A DNA stretch of 64,000 bases from Catenuloplanes niger (GCF_031458255.1 NZ_JAVDYC010000001.1:868001-932000); one strand, 5' to 3'; counted from the first letter of the stretch, positions 7,690-16,142 are shown. The notes: generated by a model not told the origin, from the sequence alone. Numbers and translations are program-made.

Positions 7690-9699
7690 ATGGATCAGAC
7701 ACCGGCCGGGTACGCGACCGGCCAGCTGGCGTCGGCGTTCGTCACCGCCGTCACGCACGAGGACGCGGCGACCCGGCGGCGGGCGGAGGAACGCGTCCGG
7801 CGGTGGTCGCTGGTGCTGTCCGGCGGCCACACGCACGGTTCCCGTACCCCGGTGAAAGGTCTTCCCGCCTGGGTCACGCTGGACGTGGTGCGCGGCGGGT
7901 TCGCCACCGGGGAACCGTCCGCGGGCGGGCCGCTGCGGCCACACGAGACGCGCTTCGGCACCCGGGCCGCCGCGTTCGCCCACTACCTGACGGACGCGGG
8001 GCTGGCCGAGCTGTACGCGCTGCTGGACAGCGGCGACTACCGGATCGACCTGCCGGAGCAGGGCGCGCTGCTCGCCGTCGCGGTGCTGCTGCGCGCCGGT
8101 GACCGCGCGGCCGCGCTGGACGTGCTGGACGCGATCGGCCCGTTCGCGGACCGGCTGTGCTTCACGCCGGTGCCGGACCGGCCGGTGCTGCGCGCGCCGG
8201 GCGTGGTGTGGCGCACCGGCGCCGGCGAGGTCGCCGCGCAGCTGGCCGCGCGGACCGAGAACCCGCGGATCGCGGCACAGCGGGAGACGCTGACCGTGTG
8301 GAACCCGCTGGCCGACGCGTTCCTCGCGCTCTGGCTGGACTTCGACGCCGGCCGGGCGCGGGAGCTGCTGGCCCGCTACCGTGAGCTGGCGGCGAAGCAC
8401 CCGCACAGCCGCAAGCATCTGCGCCGCAAGGAGAACCTCTACATCCTGCGGACCGCGGCCGAGCACGCGGTCGCCGGCCGGGAACTCACGCCACGGCACG
8501 CCGGGCTGCTTCGGGTCGCGATCGCGTCGATGACGGCCAAGCGCGGCCGTCCCGGCTCAGCCGGCCACACGGCGCTGCGGGCCGCGCAGGCCCGGCAGGC
8601 GGCACTGCCCGGACATCACGAGCTGGCGCACGCGGTCGCCGCGCGGCTGGAACACGTCGACCCGCGGTCCGGTGTCGCCGACGCCGACGCGGTGTGCGCG
8701 CCGGTCGGCGGCGTGCCGGTGCCGGAGCCGGTCCGCCGGGTGGTCCGCCGCGCCACCGCCGGGACGATCCCGGAGCTGATCCGCGCCGGGGTGGTGCCGT
8801 CCGCCGAGGTCCTGGCCCGGCTGACGCCGCAGGTCACGTCGCTCGTGGTGGCGTCCGGGTACGCGCATCCGGCGCTGATGGCGGCCGTGCACCGCGCGTT
8901 CCGCACCCGCCGGTCGCTGCTGCTGCTCCACTTCGCGCACCAGGTGCGCATCGACGAGCTGCCGTGGGTCGCCGCGCTGCGGACGTCCCGGCCGGCCGGG
9001 CGGGCGGAGACCGCGCGTCGGCTCGGCGACCACTACCTCACCGGCTTCCCCGGCACGATCACGCCGAACCCGCTGGTCACCGAGCTGTCCTCGCTCACCC
9101 CCGAGTTCCCGTGGGTGGAGGAGCTGGCCGCGGACATCTTCATGGACGGCTTCACGCCGAAGTTCGGCCGGGCCGCCACGCTCGCCGGGGAACTGCTCGA
9201 CGGCAGCCTCTACCAGCGCTACTACGGCATCGACTACGCGCGGGCCGGTGACGGCTTCGCCCGGTACTGCCGGAAGCGGGCCGGGTCGCCGCGCGGTTCG
9301 GTCACCGGGAACGGCGCGGTCATCGAGCAGGGGCAGATCGTGACCACGCACAATCTGGCCACGCTGGCGTACGCGGCCGGTGCCGCACCGGAGGACGGTT
9401 GGCACGGTGCGGCGGCCGGCGCGTTCGAGACCGTGCTGCGACTCGCCGCGCGACCGCCCGCGCCGCGCACCCGCAAGGACATCGCGTACGCGTGGCGGCA
9501 GGCGGTCTTCTTCCTGTCCGTGCCCGGCGCCGGCGACCCGCGGGACGCGATCGCCGGGTTCCACGACCGGCTCGCGGCCGCGCCCGCGCCGGTCCGGGAC
9601 CTGATCACGCCGGTCGTGACCGGCCTCGGCCGCGTCGCGTCCGGCACCGGCGACGCCGGCCCGCTGCTCGGCTGGGCGGTGCGCCGGCCCGGCCGGTGA
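7690..9699 (+). CDS. Unknown 669-aa protein encoded directly behind a tRNA-like leader
   Basis: I do not recognise this family. From the ATG at 7690 the 669 residues are soluble and largely helical, with no signal peptide or membrane span. Stretches that look conserved are TPVKGLPAWVTLDVVRGGFATG (about 54-75, split here by me), RYRELAAKHPHSRKHLRRKEN (basic, about 230-250), FPGTITPNPLVTELSSL, ELAADIFMDGFTPKFGRAA, YQRYYGIDYARAGDGF and GNGAVIEQGQIVTTHNLATL. No Walker, HExxH, von Willebrand A or nuclease motif is evident. The basic helical middle could bind RNA (inference). An ORF start exists at 7570, but it would translate the whole tRNA-like fold; the ATG at 7690 immediately after it is preferred. 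Confidence 0.75.
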   Translation: MDQTPAGYATGQLASAFVTAVTHEDAATRRRAEERVRRWSLVLSGGHTHGSRTPVKGLPAWVTLDVVRGGFATGEPSAGGPLRPHETRFGTRAAAFAHYLTDAGLAELYALLDSGDYRIDLPEQGALLAVAVLLRAGDRAAALDVLDAIGPFADRLCFTPVPDRPVLRAPGVVWRTGAGEVAAQLAARTENPRIAAQRETLTVWNPLADAFLALWLDFDAGRARELLARYRELAAKHPHSRKHLRRKENLYILRTAAEHAVAGRELTPRHAGLLRVAIASMTAKRGRPGSAGHTALRAAQARQAALPGHHELAHAVAARLEHVDPRSGVADADAVCAPVGGVPVPEPVRRVVRRATAGTIPELIRAGVVPSAEVLARLTPQVTSLVVASGYAHPALMAAVHRAFRTRRSLLLLHFAHQVRIDELPWVAALRTSRPAGRAETARRLGDHYLTGFPGTITPNPLVTELSSLTPEFPWVEELAADIFMDGFTPKFGRAATLAGELLDGSLYQRYYGIDYARAGDGFARYCRKRAGSPRGSVTGNGAVIEQGQIVTTHNLATLAYAAGAAPEDGWHGAAAGAFETVLRLAARPPAPRTRKDIAYAWRQAVFFLSVPGAGDPRDAIAGFHDRLAAAPAPVRDLITPVVTGLGRVASGTGDAGPLLGWAVRRPGR

Positions 9700-9766
9700 C
9701 CCGGCGCGACCGGGCCACCGGTACCACAATGGAGCCGGCCGCATGTCACGTTCGAAGGAGCCTGAA

Positions 9767-10654
9767 ATGCAGATCATCCGGTACGGGACGGGCGGTGACA
9801 CCCGCGTCGGTGTCGCCGGGGACGACGGTACGGTGCGGCGCCTCGGCGTACCGTCGCTGGGTTTGCTGCTGGCTCTTCCGCTCGATGAGATCAGGTCGCT
9901 GGTGGAGCGCGGCGGGCCGGTCGAGGACGGTGTGCCGGAACGGCTGCCGCCGGTGGACGGCCGGACCGAGGTGTGGGCCAGCGGGGTGACGTACGTCCGG
10001 TCGCGTGAGGCGCGCCGCGAGGAGAGCCGGGCCGCGGACGTGTACTCGCTGGTCTACGACGCGGACCGGCCGGAGCTGTTCTTCAAGAGCGCGGCGTGGC
10101 GGGTGTCCGGGGACGGCGAGCCGATCGGCGTGCGGCCGGACTCGGCCGTGGACGTGCCGGAGCCGGAGCTGGCGCTGGTGCTCAACGCCGGCGGCGAGAT
10201 CGTCGGCTACACGGTCTGCGACGACGTCTCGTCCCGGTCGATCGAGGGCGAGAACCCGCTCTACCTGCCGCAGGCCAAGGTGTACGCGGGTGCGTGCGCG
10301 ATCGGCCCCGGCATCCGGCCCGCGTGGGAGGTGCCGGACGCGACCGCGCTCGGGATCACGCTCGTGGTGCGGCGCGGCGGCGAGGTCGCGTTCGAGGGCG
10401 CCACCTCGACGTCGCTGCTGCACCGCGCGCTCGACGACCTGGTCGAGCACCTGTTCCGCTGCACGCACTTCCCGGAGGGCGCGATCCTGTCCACCGGTAC
10501 GGGTCTGGTGCCGCCGATGGACTTCACGCTGCGCGAGGGCGACGTGGTGGAGATCGGCGTGGAGAGCGTGGGCACGCTGACCAACCCGGTCGTCACGGCC
10601 GCCCCGGAGGCGTTCGCCTGGCTGGCCGCGCGGGCCGACGATCCGGCCCGTTGA
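9767..10654 (+). CDS. Fumarylacetoacetate hydrolase (FAH) family protein
   Basis: This 295-aa enzyme belongs to the FAH superfamily, metal-dependent hydrolases, isomerases or decarboxylases acting on 2-oxo acids. The start is the ATG preceded by GAAGGAG and gives MQIIRYGTGG. The metal ligands are in VPEPELALVL (Glu pair, about 134) and the core is VCDDVSSRSIEGENPLYLPQAK (about 150-171). The C-terminal half ends in ILSTGTGLVPP and EIGVESVGTLTNPV. It resembles the sugar-acid branch (2-keto-3-deoxy acid dehydratase/hydrolase). No sugar-acid pathway genes adjoin, so the substrate is open. Confidence 0.82.
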   Translation: MQIIRYGTGGDTRVGVAGDDGTVRRLGVPSLGLLLALPLDEIRSLVERGGPVEDGVPERLPPVDGRTEVWASGVTYVRSREARREESRAADVYSLVYDADRPELFFKSAAWRVSGDGEPIGVRPDSAVDVPEPELALVLNAGGEIVGYTVCDDVSSRSIEGENPLYLPQAKVYAGACAIGPGIRPAWEVPDATALGITLVVRRGGEVAFEGATSTSLLHRALDDLVEHLFRCTHFPEGAILSTGTGLVPPMDFTLREGDVVEIGVESVGTLTNPVVTAAPEAFAWLAARADDPAR

Positions 10655-10785
10655 CGGACCGGGGCCCGCGCGTCCGGCCCTCCAGCCCCGATCCAACCGG
10701 TGTCCAGTGGCCGGCGCCACCGTGTCGCTGGCGGGGCCGTCCCGATCCCGCCGTCCTCAGCGGACCTGTCGGAGAGGGTGGGATC

Positions 10786-11364
10786 ATGAATCTACGGTCA
10801 CTGTGGAGGGCCCTGGCGGCGCTGGTGGTCTTCTCGGCGGCATCCGTCGCCGGGATCGCCGGACCGGCCGGTGCGGCACCGGGCGTCTCGTACCGGGTGT
10901 CGGTCTCCCCGGACGGCGCGGTCGCCGTCGAGGAGTCCGCGCCGGCCCGCGGCACGATGAAGCCCGGTCTCAGCAAGCCCCTGGTGCTGCCCGGCGGGGA
11001 CGGGTTCGGCGCCGACACCGTCATCACCTGCTACGTCTACGGCAGCGGACCGGTGTCGAACGGCTTCATCGTCTCCTTCGTCATCGGCATCGACTGCGTC
11101 GGCGGTGTGCCGAGGCAGCTGTTCGTGAACCAGAACATCGCCCGGTACCTGCCGAACAACGGTGGCTACGTCGTCGAGCCGGGCTCCGACGAGACGTGCG
11201 TGGAGAACAACTCGGCGGCGCTGTTCTGCTACTCGGAGGCCCCGTGCTTCCAGGCCGGCGCGACGTACGACGGCTACGCACTGATCTTCGGCGTCGACGA
11301 GAACGGTGTGCTGCACCAGACCGAGTACTACGCGCCACCGCGCGCGCTCGGCTGCGCGGTCTGA
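10786..11364 (+). CDS. Secreted cysteine-containing protein of unknown function
   Basis: This 192-aa protein starts with a clear Sec signal peptide (MNLRSLWRALAALVVFSAAS, probably cleaved after AGPAGAA near residue 31). The mature part is beta-rich and has about six cysteines (ITCYVYG, GIDCVGG, ETCVENN, LFCYSEAPCF, LGCAV), which suggests disulfides outside the cell. The ATG follows a GGAGAGGGTGGG ribosome site. It stands alone and is convergent with an SDR gene across a strong hairpin. No family recognised. Confidence 0.72.
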   Translation: MNLRSLWRALAALVVFSAASVAGIAGPAGAAPGVSYRVSVSPDGAVAVEESAPARGTMKPGLSKPLVLPGGDGFGADTVITCYVYGSGPVSNGFIVSFVIGIDCVGGVPRQLFVNQNIARYLPNNGGYVVEPGSDETCVENNSAALFCYSEAPCFQAGATYDGYALIFGVDENGVLHQTEYYAPPRALGCAV

Positions 11365-11372
11365 TCCCGGAC

Positions 11373-11400
11373 CCGGCCGCGCCGTACCCGGCGCGGCCGG
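11373..11400. terminator. Bidirectional hairpin terminator
   Basis: CCGGCCGCGCCG (11373-11384), loop TACC, CGGCGCGGCCGG (11389-11400): a perfect 12-bp stem between the convergent secreted-protein and SDR genes. It lacks a U-tract, which is common in actinomycetes. Confidence 0.6.
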
Positions 11401-11408
11401 CCTGCCGC

Positions 11409-12224
11409 TCACTGCGGTACGCGGGTGCCGAACGCGTCGTGGGAGACGTCGCTCCACTCCTGCCAGGTCTTCAGGCGCTCCGCGTAGATCGCCTCGACCT
11501 CCGGCAGCACGTCGCCCATCACCAGCCGGCGCGGCGGGTTCGGCGCGTCGACCAGCGCCCGGATCGCCGGTACGGTGGCGGCCGGGTCGCCCAGGCGGAA
11601 GTCGGTCGCGGTGTCGATGTGTGCCTGCGCGTAGTCCGGCAGCGCGGCGCTGGACCGCAGCGCGCCGGCGAACCCGGTCGCGTACGGGCCGGGCTCGACC
11701 ATCGTGACGTGGAAGCCGAAGCTCGCGGTCTCCTGCACCAGCGCCTCGGTGAGGCCCTCGACCGCCCACTTCGAGGCGTGGTAGGCGCCGAAGGCCGGGT
11801 ACGCCCGGACGCCGCCCTCGCTGGTGACCTGCAGCAGGTGGCCGCCACGCTGGCGGCGCAGGACGGGCAGGACCGCCTGGGTCACCCAGACCGCGCCGAA
11901 GAAGTTCGTCTCCATCTGCTGCCGCAGCTCGCGCTCGGTCACCTCCTCGACCATGCCGACGTGGCCGTAGCCCGCGCCGTTGACGACGACGTCGAGCCGG
12001 CCGAAGCGCTGGACCGCGTGCCCGACGGCGGCGAAGACGGCCTCCCGGTCGGTGACGTCGAGCTCCAGCGGCAGGACCGCGTCGCCGAACCGCGCGACGA
12101 GATCGTCCAGGCGCGTGGTGTCCCGGGCGGTGGCGACGACGCGGTCACCGCGGTCGAGGGCGGCCTCGGCCCAGATGCGGCCGAGGCCGTTGGACGAACC
12201 GGTGATGAACCAGATTTTGCTCAT
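11409..12224 (-). CDS. Short-chain dehydrogenase/reductase (SDR)
   Basis: This 271-aa classical SDR has the nucleotide-binding motif TGSSNGLGR (about 8-16), NGAGYG (NNAG equivalent, about 85), and the catalytic Ser and YHASK motif near residue 155. The C-terminal extension ERLKTWQEWSDVSHDAFG is typical of the retinol-dehydrogenase-like SDRs often annotated as oxidoreductases in actinomycetes. I start at the ATG at 12224 (MSKIWFITGSS). It is divergent from a LysR gene 66 bp away, the usual arrangement for a LysR target. Confidence 0.88.
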   Translation of the reverse strand: MSKIWFITGSSNGLGRIWAEAALDRGDRVVATARDTTRLDDLVARFGDAVLPLELDVTDREAVFAAVGHAVQRFGRLDVVVNGAGYGHVGMVEEVTERELRQQMETNFFGAVWVTQAVLPVLRRQRGGHLLQVTSEGGVRAYPAFGAYHASKWAVEGLTEALVQETASFGFHVTMVEPGPYATGFAGALRSSAALPDYAQAHIDTATDFRLGDPAATVPAIRALVDAPNPPRRLVMGDVLPEVEAIYAERLKTWQEWSDVSHDAFGTRVPQ

Positions 12225-12280
12225 ACGTCGAGTCTGCCGACCGACGGCCCATGCCACCAGCGAATGTCCGGCATGGTAGA

Positions 12281-12297
12281 TATTCCCAGGTGGAATA
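12281..12297. promoter_or_regulatory. LysR-box-like inverted repeat between SDR and LysR genes
   Basis: TATTCC, 5 bp, GGAATA: a perfect repeat that includes the ATTCC-N5-GGAAT / T-N11-A layout of LysR operators. It overlaps the proposed GTG start of the LysR gene and lies in the divergent promoter region of the SDR gene. Confidence 0.5.
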
Positions 12298-13231
12298 CCT
12301 CAACGTGCATCCGCAGCTGCTGCAGGCGCTACGGGCCGTGCTCGACACCGGCTCGCTGACCGCGGCCGCCGAACGCCTCGGTTTCACCCAGTCCGCGCTG
12401 TCGAAGCAGATCGCCGCGCTGGAGACCGCGGCGGGCACGCCACTGATCCGGCGCGGCCCACGCGGGGTGGAGCCGACCGAGGCCGGCACCCGGCTGGCCG
12501 CGCGGGCCGCGACGATCCTGGATCAGCTCGGCGCGGCACGACGGGAGCTGGACGACGTCTCCGCGCCGCTCGGCGGCCGGCTCGCGCTCGGCGGGTTCCC
12601 CGCCACCGCCATGGAACTGGTGCCGCGCACGATCGCCCGGCTGCGCGCCGAACACCCGTCGATCGAGATCGACTTCCTGGAGTCCTCGACGCTGGTGCAG
12701 ATCCGGCGGCTGCGGGCCGGCCGCCTGGACCTCGCCCTGATCGCCGTCGGGGAAGGGCTGCCCGAGTACGACCTGACCGGCGTCGAACTCGACCGGCTGC
12801 CGGCCGGCCGGCTCCTGGTCGCGGTCGGCCGCCGGCACCGGCTCGCCCGCGCGGAGCGGGTCACCGTCGACGACCTGGCCGGCGAGAACTGGATCGCCGG
12901 GCGGGGCGGCCGGTCGGAACCGCAGTTCGGCCCGTGGCCGACGCTGACCGGCGCCCGGGTCGTCGCGGAGCTCAGCGGCTGGTCCGCGCGGCTCGGCTTC
13001 GTCGCGGCCGGGCTCGGCATCATGACGGTGCCCAGCCTCGCGGCCGGCATCCTCCCCGCCGACGTCGTCGGCGTCGAGGTCGACGACCCGTCCTGGACCG
13101 GCCGCACGCTGTCGCTCGCCCGGATCGGCGCGCTCACCCCGGCCGGCGCGGCGGTGCGGTCCGCGCTCACGGCCGAGGCGCGGGCGATCGCCGAACGGGT
13201 CAGGCGAGCGCCTCCACCGGCTCGCGGATGA
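12290..13231 (+). CDS. LysR-family transcriptional regulator
   Basis: This is a LysR-type activator/repressor of about 313 aa. The N-terminal HTH reads LLQALRAVLDTGSLTAAAERLGFTQSALSKQIAALE, split over about residues 8-43, and the substrate-binding domain begins near GGRLALGGFPATAMELVPRT. I favour the GTG at 12290 (VEYLNVHPQLLQ), because upstream codons add residues not seen in the family; an ATG at 12251 is the alternative. It is divergent from the SDR gene at 12224, which it probably regulates. Confidence 0.85.
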   Translation: MEYLNVHPQLLQALRAVLDTGSLTAAAERLGFTQSALSKQIAALETAAGTPLIRRGPRGVEPTEAGTRLAARAATILDQLGAARRELDDVSAPLGGRLALGGFPATAMELVPRTIARLRAEHPSIEIDFLESSTLVQIRRLRAGRLDLALIAVGEGLPEYDLTGVELDRLPAGRLLVAVGRRHRLARAERVTVDDLAGENWIAGRGGRSEPQFGPWPTLTGARVVAELSGWSARLGFVAAGLGIMTVPSLAAGILPADVVGVEVDDPSWTGRTLSLARIGALTPAGAAVRSALTAEARAIAERVRRAPPPARG

Positions 13232-13467
13232 CCTCGGAGCCCGGGACGGCACGCCGCTCCGGACCCTCGACGGCGTGGCAAGGACCGTACCGCGGCGCAC
13301 GGCACCCGGCGTTCAGCCCTGGATCGCCCACACCACGGCCCGGTCCCGCGCTTTGCGCAATCGGTGAGGATCTCGCCGCAAGATCTGGCGCGGTTCGCGG
13401 TACGGGGCCGGGCATAACCGGTCCGGGACAGCCGCACGGCTGTCGCTCTTCGCACAGGAGGAACCGG

Positions 13468-14202
13468 ATGAGCGGCAAGACCCGTATCGCCCTGGTCACC
13501 GGAGGGTCCGGCGCCATCGGCCGGGTGGTGGCCACCCGGCTCGCCGCGGACGGCATGACCGTCGTGGTGCACTACGCCGGGAACCCGGCGCCGGCCGAGG
13601 AGGTCGCCAAGGAGATCGCCGACGCGGGCGGCTCGGCCGTGACGGTCCAGGCCGACATCACCGAACCGCAGCCGGTACGGGACCTGTTCGACACGGTCGA
13701 GCAGCAGTTCGGCGGCATCGACGTGGTGGTCAACACCGCCGGGATCATGATCCTCAAGCCGGTGGCCGAGCTGGACGTCGACGACCTCGACCGGATGCAG
13801 CGCGTCAACGTGCGCGGCGCCTTTCTGGTCAGCCAGCAGGCGGCCCGGCGGCTGCGCCCGGGCGGCGCACTGATCAACATCGCGACGACGGTACGCAAGC
13901 TGGCACTGCCGACCTACGCGGCGTACGCGGCGAGCAAGGCCGCGATCGAGGCGCTGACCCCGATCCTGGCCAAGGAACTGCGCGGCCGCGACGTCACGGT
14001 CAACGCGGTCGCGCCCGGGCCGACCGCCACCCCGTTCTTCTTCCGGGGCAAGACCCAGGAGGTCATCGACCAGATGGCCAAGTCCGCGCCGCTGGAACGG
14101 CTGGGTGAGCCCGGCGACGCGGCCGAGGTCGTCGCGTTCCTCGCCGGACCGGCCCGCTGGGTCAACGGCCAGACCGTCTTCGTCAACGGAGGAGTGATCT
14201 GA
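13468..14202 (+). CDS. Short-chain dehydrogenase/reductase, FabG-like
   Basis: This 244-aa classical SDR starts at an ATG with ribosome site CAGGAGGAA. Motifs: VTGGSGAIGRV (cofactor loop), VVNTAGIM, catalytic YAASKAAIEAL, and the closing NGQTVFVNGGVI. The HYAGNPAPAEEV segment after beta-2 suggests NADP preference. Its stop TGA shares its A with the ATG of the next SDR, so the two are translationally coupled and probably act on related substrates. Confidence 0.88.
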   Translation: MSGKTRIALVTGGSGAIGRVVATRLAADGMTVVVHYAGNPAPAEEVAKEIADAGGSAVTVQADITEPQPVRDLFDTVEQQFGGIDVVVNTAGIMILKPVAELDVDDLDRMQRVNVRGAFLVSQQAARRLRPGGALINIATTVRKLALPTYAAYAASKAAIEALTPILAKELRGRDVTVNAVAPGPTATPFFFRGKTQEVIDQMAKSAPLERLGEPGDAAEVVAFLAGPARWVNGQTVFVNGGVI

Positions 14203-15089
14203 TGAGCCGCACCGTCCTCGTCACCGGCGCGTCGAGCGGCTTCGGCGCGATGATCAGCCGGTCGCTGGCCGGCGCGGGCCACGTCGTCTACGCCGGCATG
14301 CGCGACACCACCGGCCGTAACGCCCAGGCGGTCGCCGAACTCGCCGACTGGTCCGGCCGGCACGACCGGTCGGCGCAGGCGGTCGAGCTCGACGTGTCCG
14401 ACCAGGCCTCCGTGGACGCCGCGGTCGCGCGGGTCGTCGCGGACCGCGGCGGTGTCGACGTCGTCGTGCACAACGCCGGCCACATGACGCTCGGCCCGGT
14501 CGAGGCGTTCACCGTCGAGCAGATCGCCGCCGTCTACGACACCAACGTCCTGTCGACCCAGCGGGTCAACCGCGCCGTCCTGCCGCACATGCGCCGGCAG
14601 CGCGACGGCCTGCTCGTCTGGATCGGCTCGACCAGCGCCCGTGGCGGCACTCCCCCGTGGCTCGGCCCGTACTTCGCCGCGAAGGCGGCCGAGGACTCGC
14701 TCGCGGTCAGCATCGCCGCGGAGGTCGCACGGTTCGGCATCGACTCGACGATCGTGGTGCCGGGCTCGTTCACCACCGGCACCAACCACTACGCCCACGC
14801 CGGCCACCCGGCGGACGAGACGACCGCCAAGGAGTACGACGCGCTGTACGGCGACATGGACGACCTGCTGGCCCGGCAGGCCGGCCTGGCACCGGCGGAC
14901 GCGGACCCGGGTGAGGTGGCGCGGCAGGTGGCCGCGCTGGTGGACCTGCCCAAGGGGCAGCGCCCGTTCCGGGTCTACATCGACCCGGCGCAGGACGGCG
15001 CCGAGGAGGTCTTCCGGGTCGGCGACCGCATCCGCCGCGACTTCTACCGCACCCTCGGCTTCGACGACCTGCTGCGCCCGGCGACCTGA
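14202..15089 (+). CDS. Short-chain dehydrogenase/reductase
   Basis: This 295-aa SDR carries VTGASSGFGAM (cofactor loop), VHNAGHM (NNAG equivalent), IGSTSARGGTPPW with the catalytic Ser, and YFAAKAAEDSLA with Tyr/Lys. The long C-terminal part, with PADADPGEVARQVAALVDLP and VYIDPAQDGAEEV, places it with carbonyl-reductase-like actinobacterial SDRs. It overlaps the previous SDR by one base (TGATG). Confidence 0.88.
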   Translation: MSRTVLVTGASSGFGAMISRSLAGAGHVVYAGMRDTTGRNAQAVAELADWSGRHDRSAQAVELDVSDQASVDAAVARVVADRGGVDVVVHNAGHMTLGPVEAFTVEQIAAVYDTNVLSTQRVNRAVLPHMRRQRDGLLVWIGSTSARGGTPPWLGPYFAAKAAEDSLAVSIAAEVARFGIDSTIVVPGSFTTGTNHYAHAGHPADETTAKEYDALYGDMDDLLARQAGLAPADADPGEVARQVAALVDLPKGQRPFRVYIDPAQDGAEEVFRVGDRIRRDFYRTLGFDDLLRPAT

Positions 15090-15392
15090 GCGGCGCCGTG
15101 CCCCGCGCGAGCGGAAGTGCGGCGGGCAGCCGATCGGCCGGCCGGCGCACGTCGCGCAGCGCGGGCAGGACCGGTTCGTCCGGCGGCGTACCGCCTCGCT
15201 GGACGAACCGGTCGCGCACCGCGGCGACGGCAACGGAAGCGCGCGGCCGTTCACTCCGGGCGGCCGTCCACTCACGAGGGTCGGAGGCAGCCTTCTCCCT
15301 GGTCGCCAACCTCAACTCGGGGTAGTCGCCATCTGCACACATGGTGTTTAGGCACCAGTTGCCGAGGCGGGCCGCCACGGGGCCGGCGGACG
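15090..15392. other. Non-coding stretch between the SDR pair and the ECF sigma gene
   Basis: I see no convincing gene here. The only clear structure is the bulged hairpin at 15168-15212; nearer the sigma gene, TGGTG and CACCA flank 6 bp (15343-15358). The latter part must hold the sigma promoter, but I find no recognisable -35/-10 pair. Confidence 0.4.
15168..15212. terminator. Long bulged hairpin after the SDR operon
   Basis: GACCGGTTCGTCC (15168-15180) pairs perfectly with GGACGAACCGGTC (15200-15212). Inside, GGCGG pairs with CCGCC around a CGTA loop, leaving a 5-nt bulge TCGCT on one side. The resulting 18-bp stem is far above background. It could be the SDR operon terminator or a processed structured RNA. 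Confidence 0.5.
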
Positions 15393-15995
15393 ATGGCGGA
15401 CACGGCTCCCCTAGGTACGGACTTCCTGATGCACGACGACCATCTGACCTCCACCCCCGATGACCCGGCGTACGGGGACACGCCGTTGCGCTCCCTCTAC
15501 GAGGAACACCGGCCTCGGCTGTACCGGCGGCTGATGCGGCTGCTCAACGGCGACCGACACCTGGTGGAGGACGTGTTGCAGGAGACCGCGATGCGCGCCT
15601 GGCGGCATCCGGAGGCCCGGGGCCCGGACGGCGCCTGGCGACCGCAGTGGCTCTACACCGTGGCCCGCAACCTCGCCTTCGACCACATCCGCGCCCGGCA
15701 GCGCGCCAACACGGCGGCCGGTGACGTCGGCAACGCGCAGCCGGCTCAGCACGACGCGATCGAGCGCATGATGACCAGTTGGCAGGTCCGCGACGCGGTC
15801 CGGCAGCTGCCGGACCGGCTGCGGGCCGTGCTGATCGAGGTGTACCTGCTGGACCGGCCCATGCAGGAGACCGCGGACCGGCTCGGTGTGCCGCTCGGTA
15901 CGGTCAAGTCCCGCCTCTACTACGCACTGCGCGCGCTGCGCGTGTCGATGGCCGAGCCGCACCAGGAAACGCTCCCGCCGCGACCGGACGAATAA
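15393..15995 (+). CDS. ECF RNA polymerase sigma factor
   Basis: This 200-aa sigma-70 family ECF factor has region 2 at RSLYEEHRPRLYRRLMRLLN through DVLQETAMRAWRHPE and PQWLYTVARNLAFDHIRAR, then region 4 at LPDRLRAVLIEVYLLDRPMQETADRLGVPLGTVKSRLYYALRAL. The order and size are normal for the ECF group, close to SigL/SigK-like factors. I chose the ATG at 15393; MHDDHLTS at 15429 is the alternative. No anti-sigma gene follows; the next gene is convergent. Confidence 0.87.
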   Translation: MADTAPLGTDFLMHDDHLTSTPDDPAYGDTPLRSLYEEHRPRLYRRLMRLLNGDRHLVEDVLQETAMRAWRHPEARGPDGAWRPQWLYTVARNLAFDHIRARQRANTAAGDVGNAQPAQHDAIERMMTSWQVRDAVRQLPDRLRAVLIEVYLLDRPMQETADRLGVPLGTVKSRLYYALRALRVSMAEPHQETLPPRPDE

Positions 15996-16118
15996 TCCCG
16001 ATAGGTACGGCGACGAGCCGCCGGCCGCCCGTCGCCGCCATGCGATCCGCCATGCGGACGCCGACGCGCACGCCGACAGCAACCCGCATGCCGACAGCAC
16101 CGCACGCCGACGCTGTCT

Positions 16119-16142
16119 CCGGCCGGCGCCGTCGCCGGCCGG
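16119..16142. terminator. Hairpin terminator between sigma and oxidoreductase genes
   Basis: CCGGCCGGCG, loop CCGT, CGCCGGCCGG: a perfect 10-bp stem in the convergent gap. The same gap holds imperfect repeats of GCCGACGC / GCCGACAGC at about 16050-16115. Confidence 0.55.
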
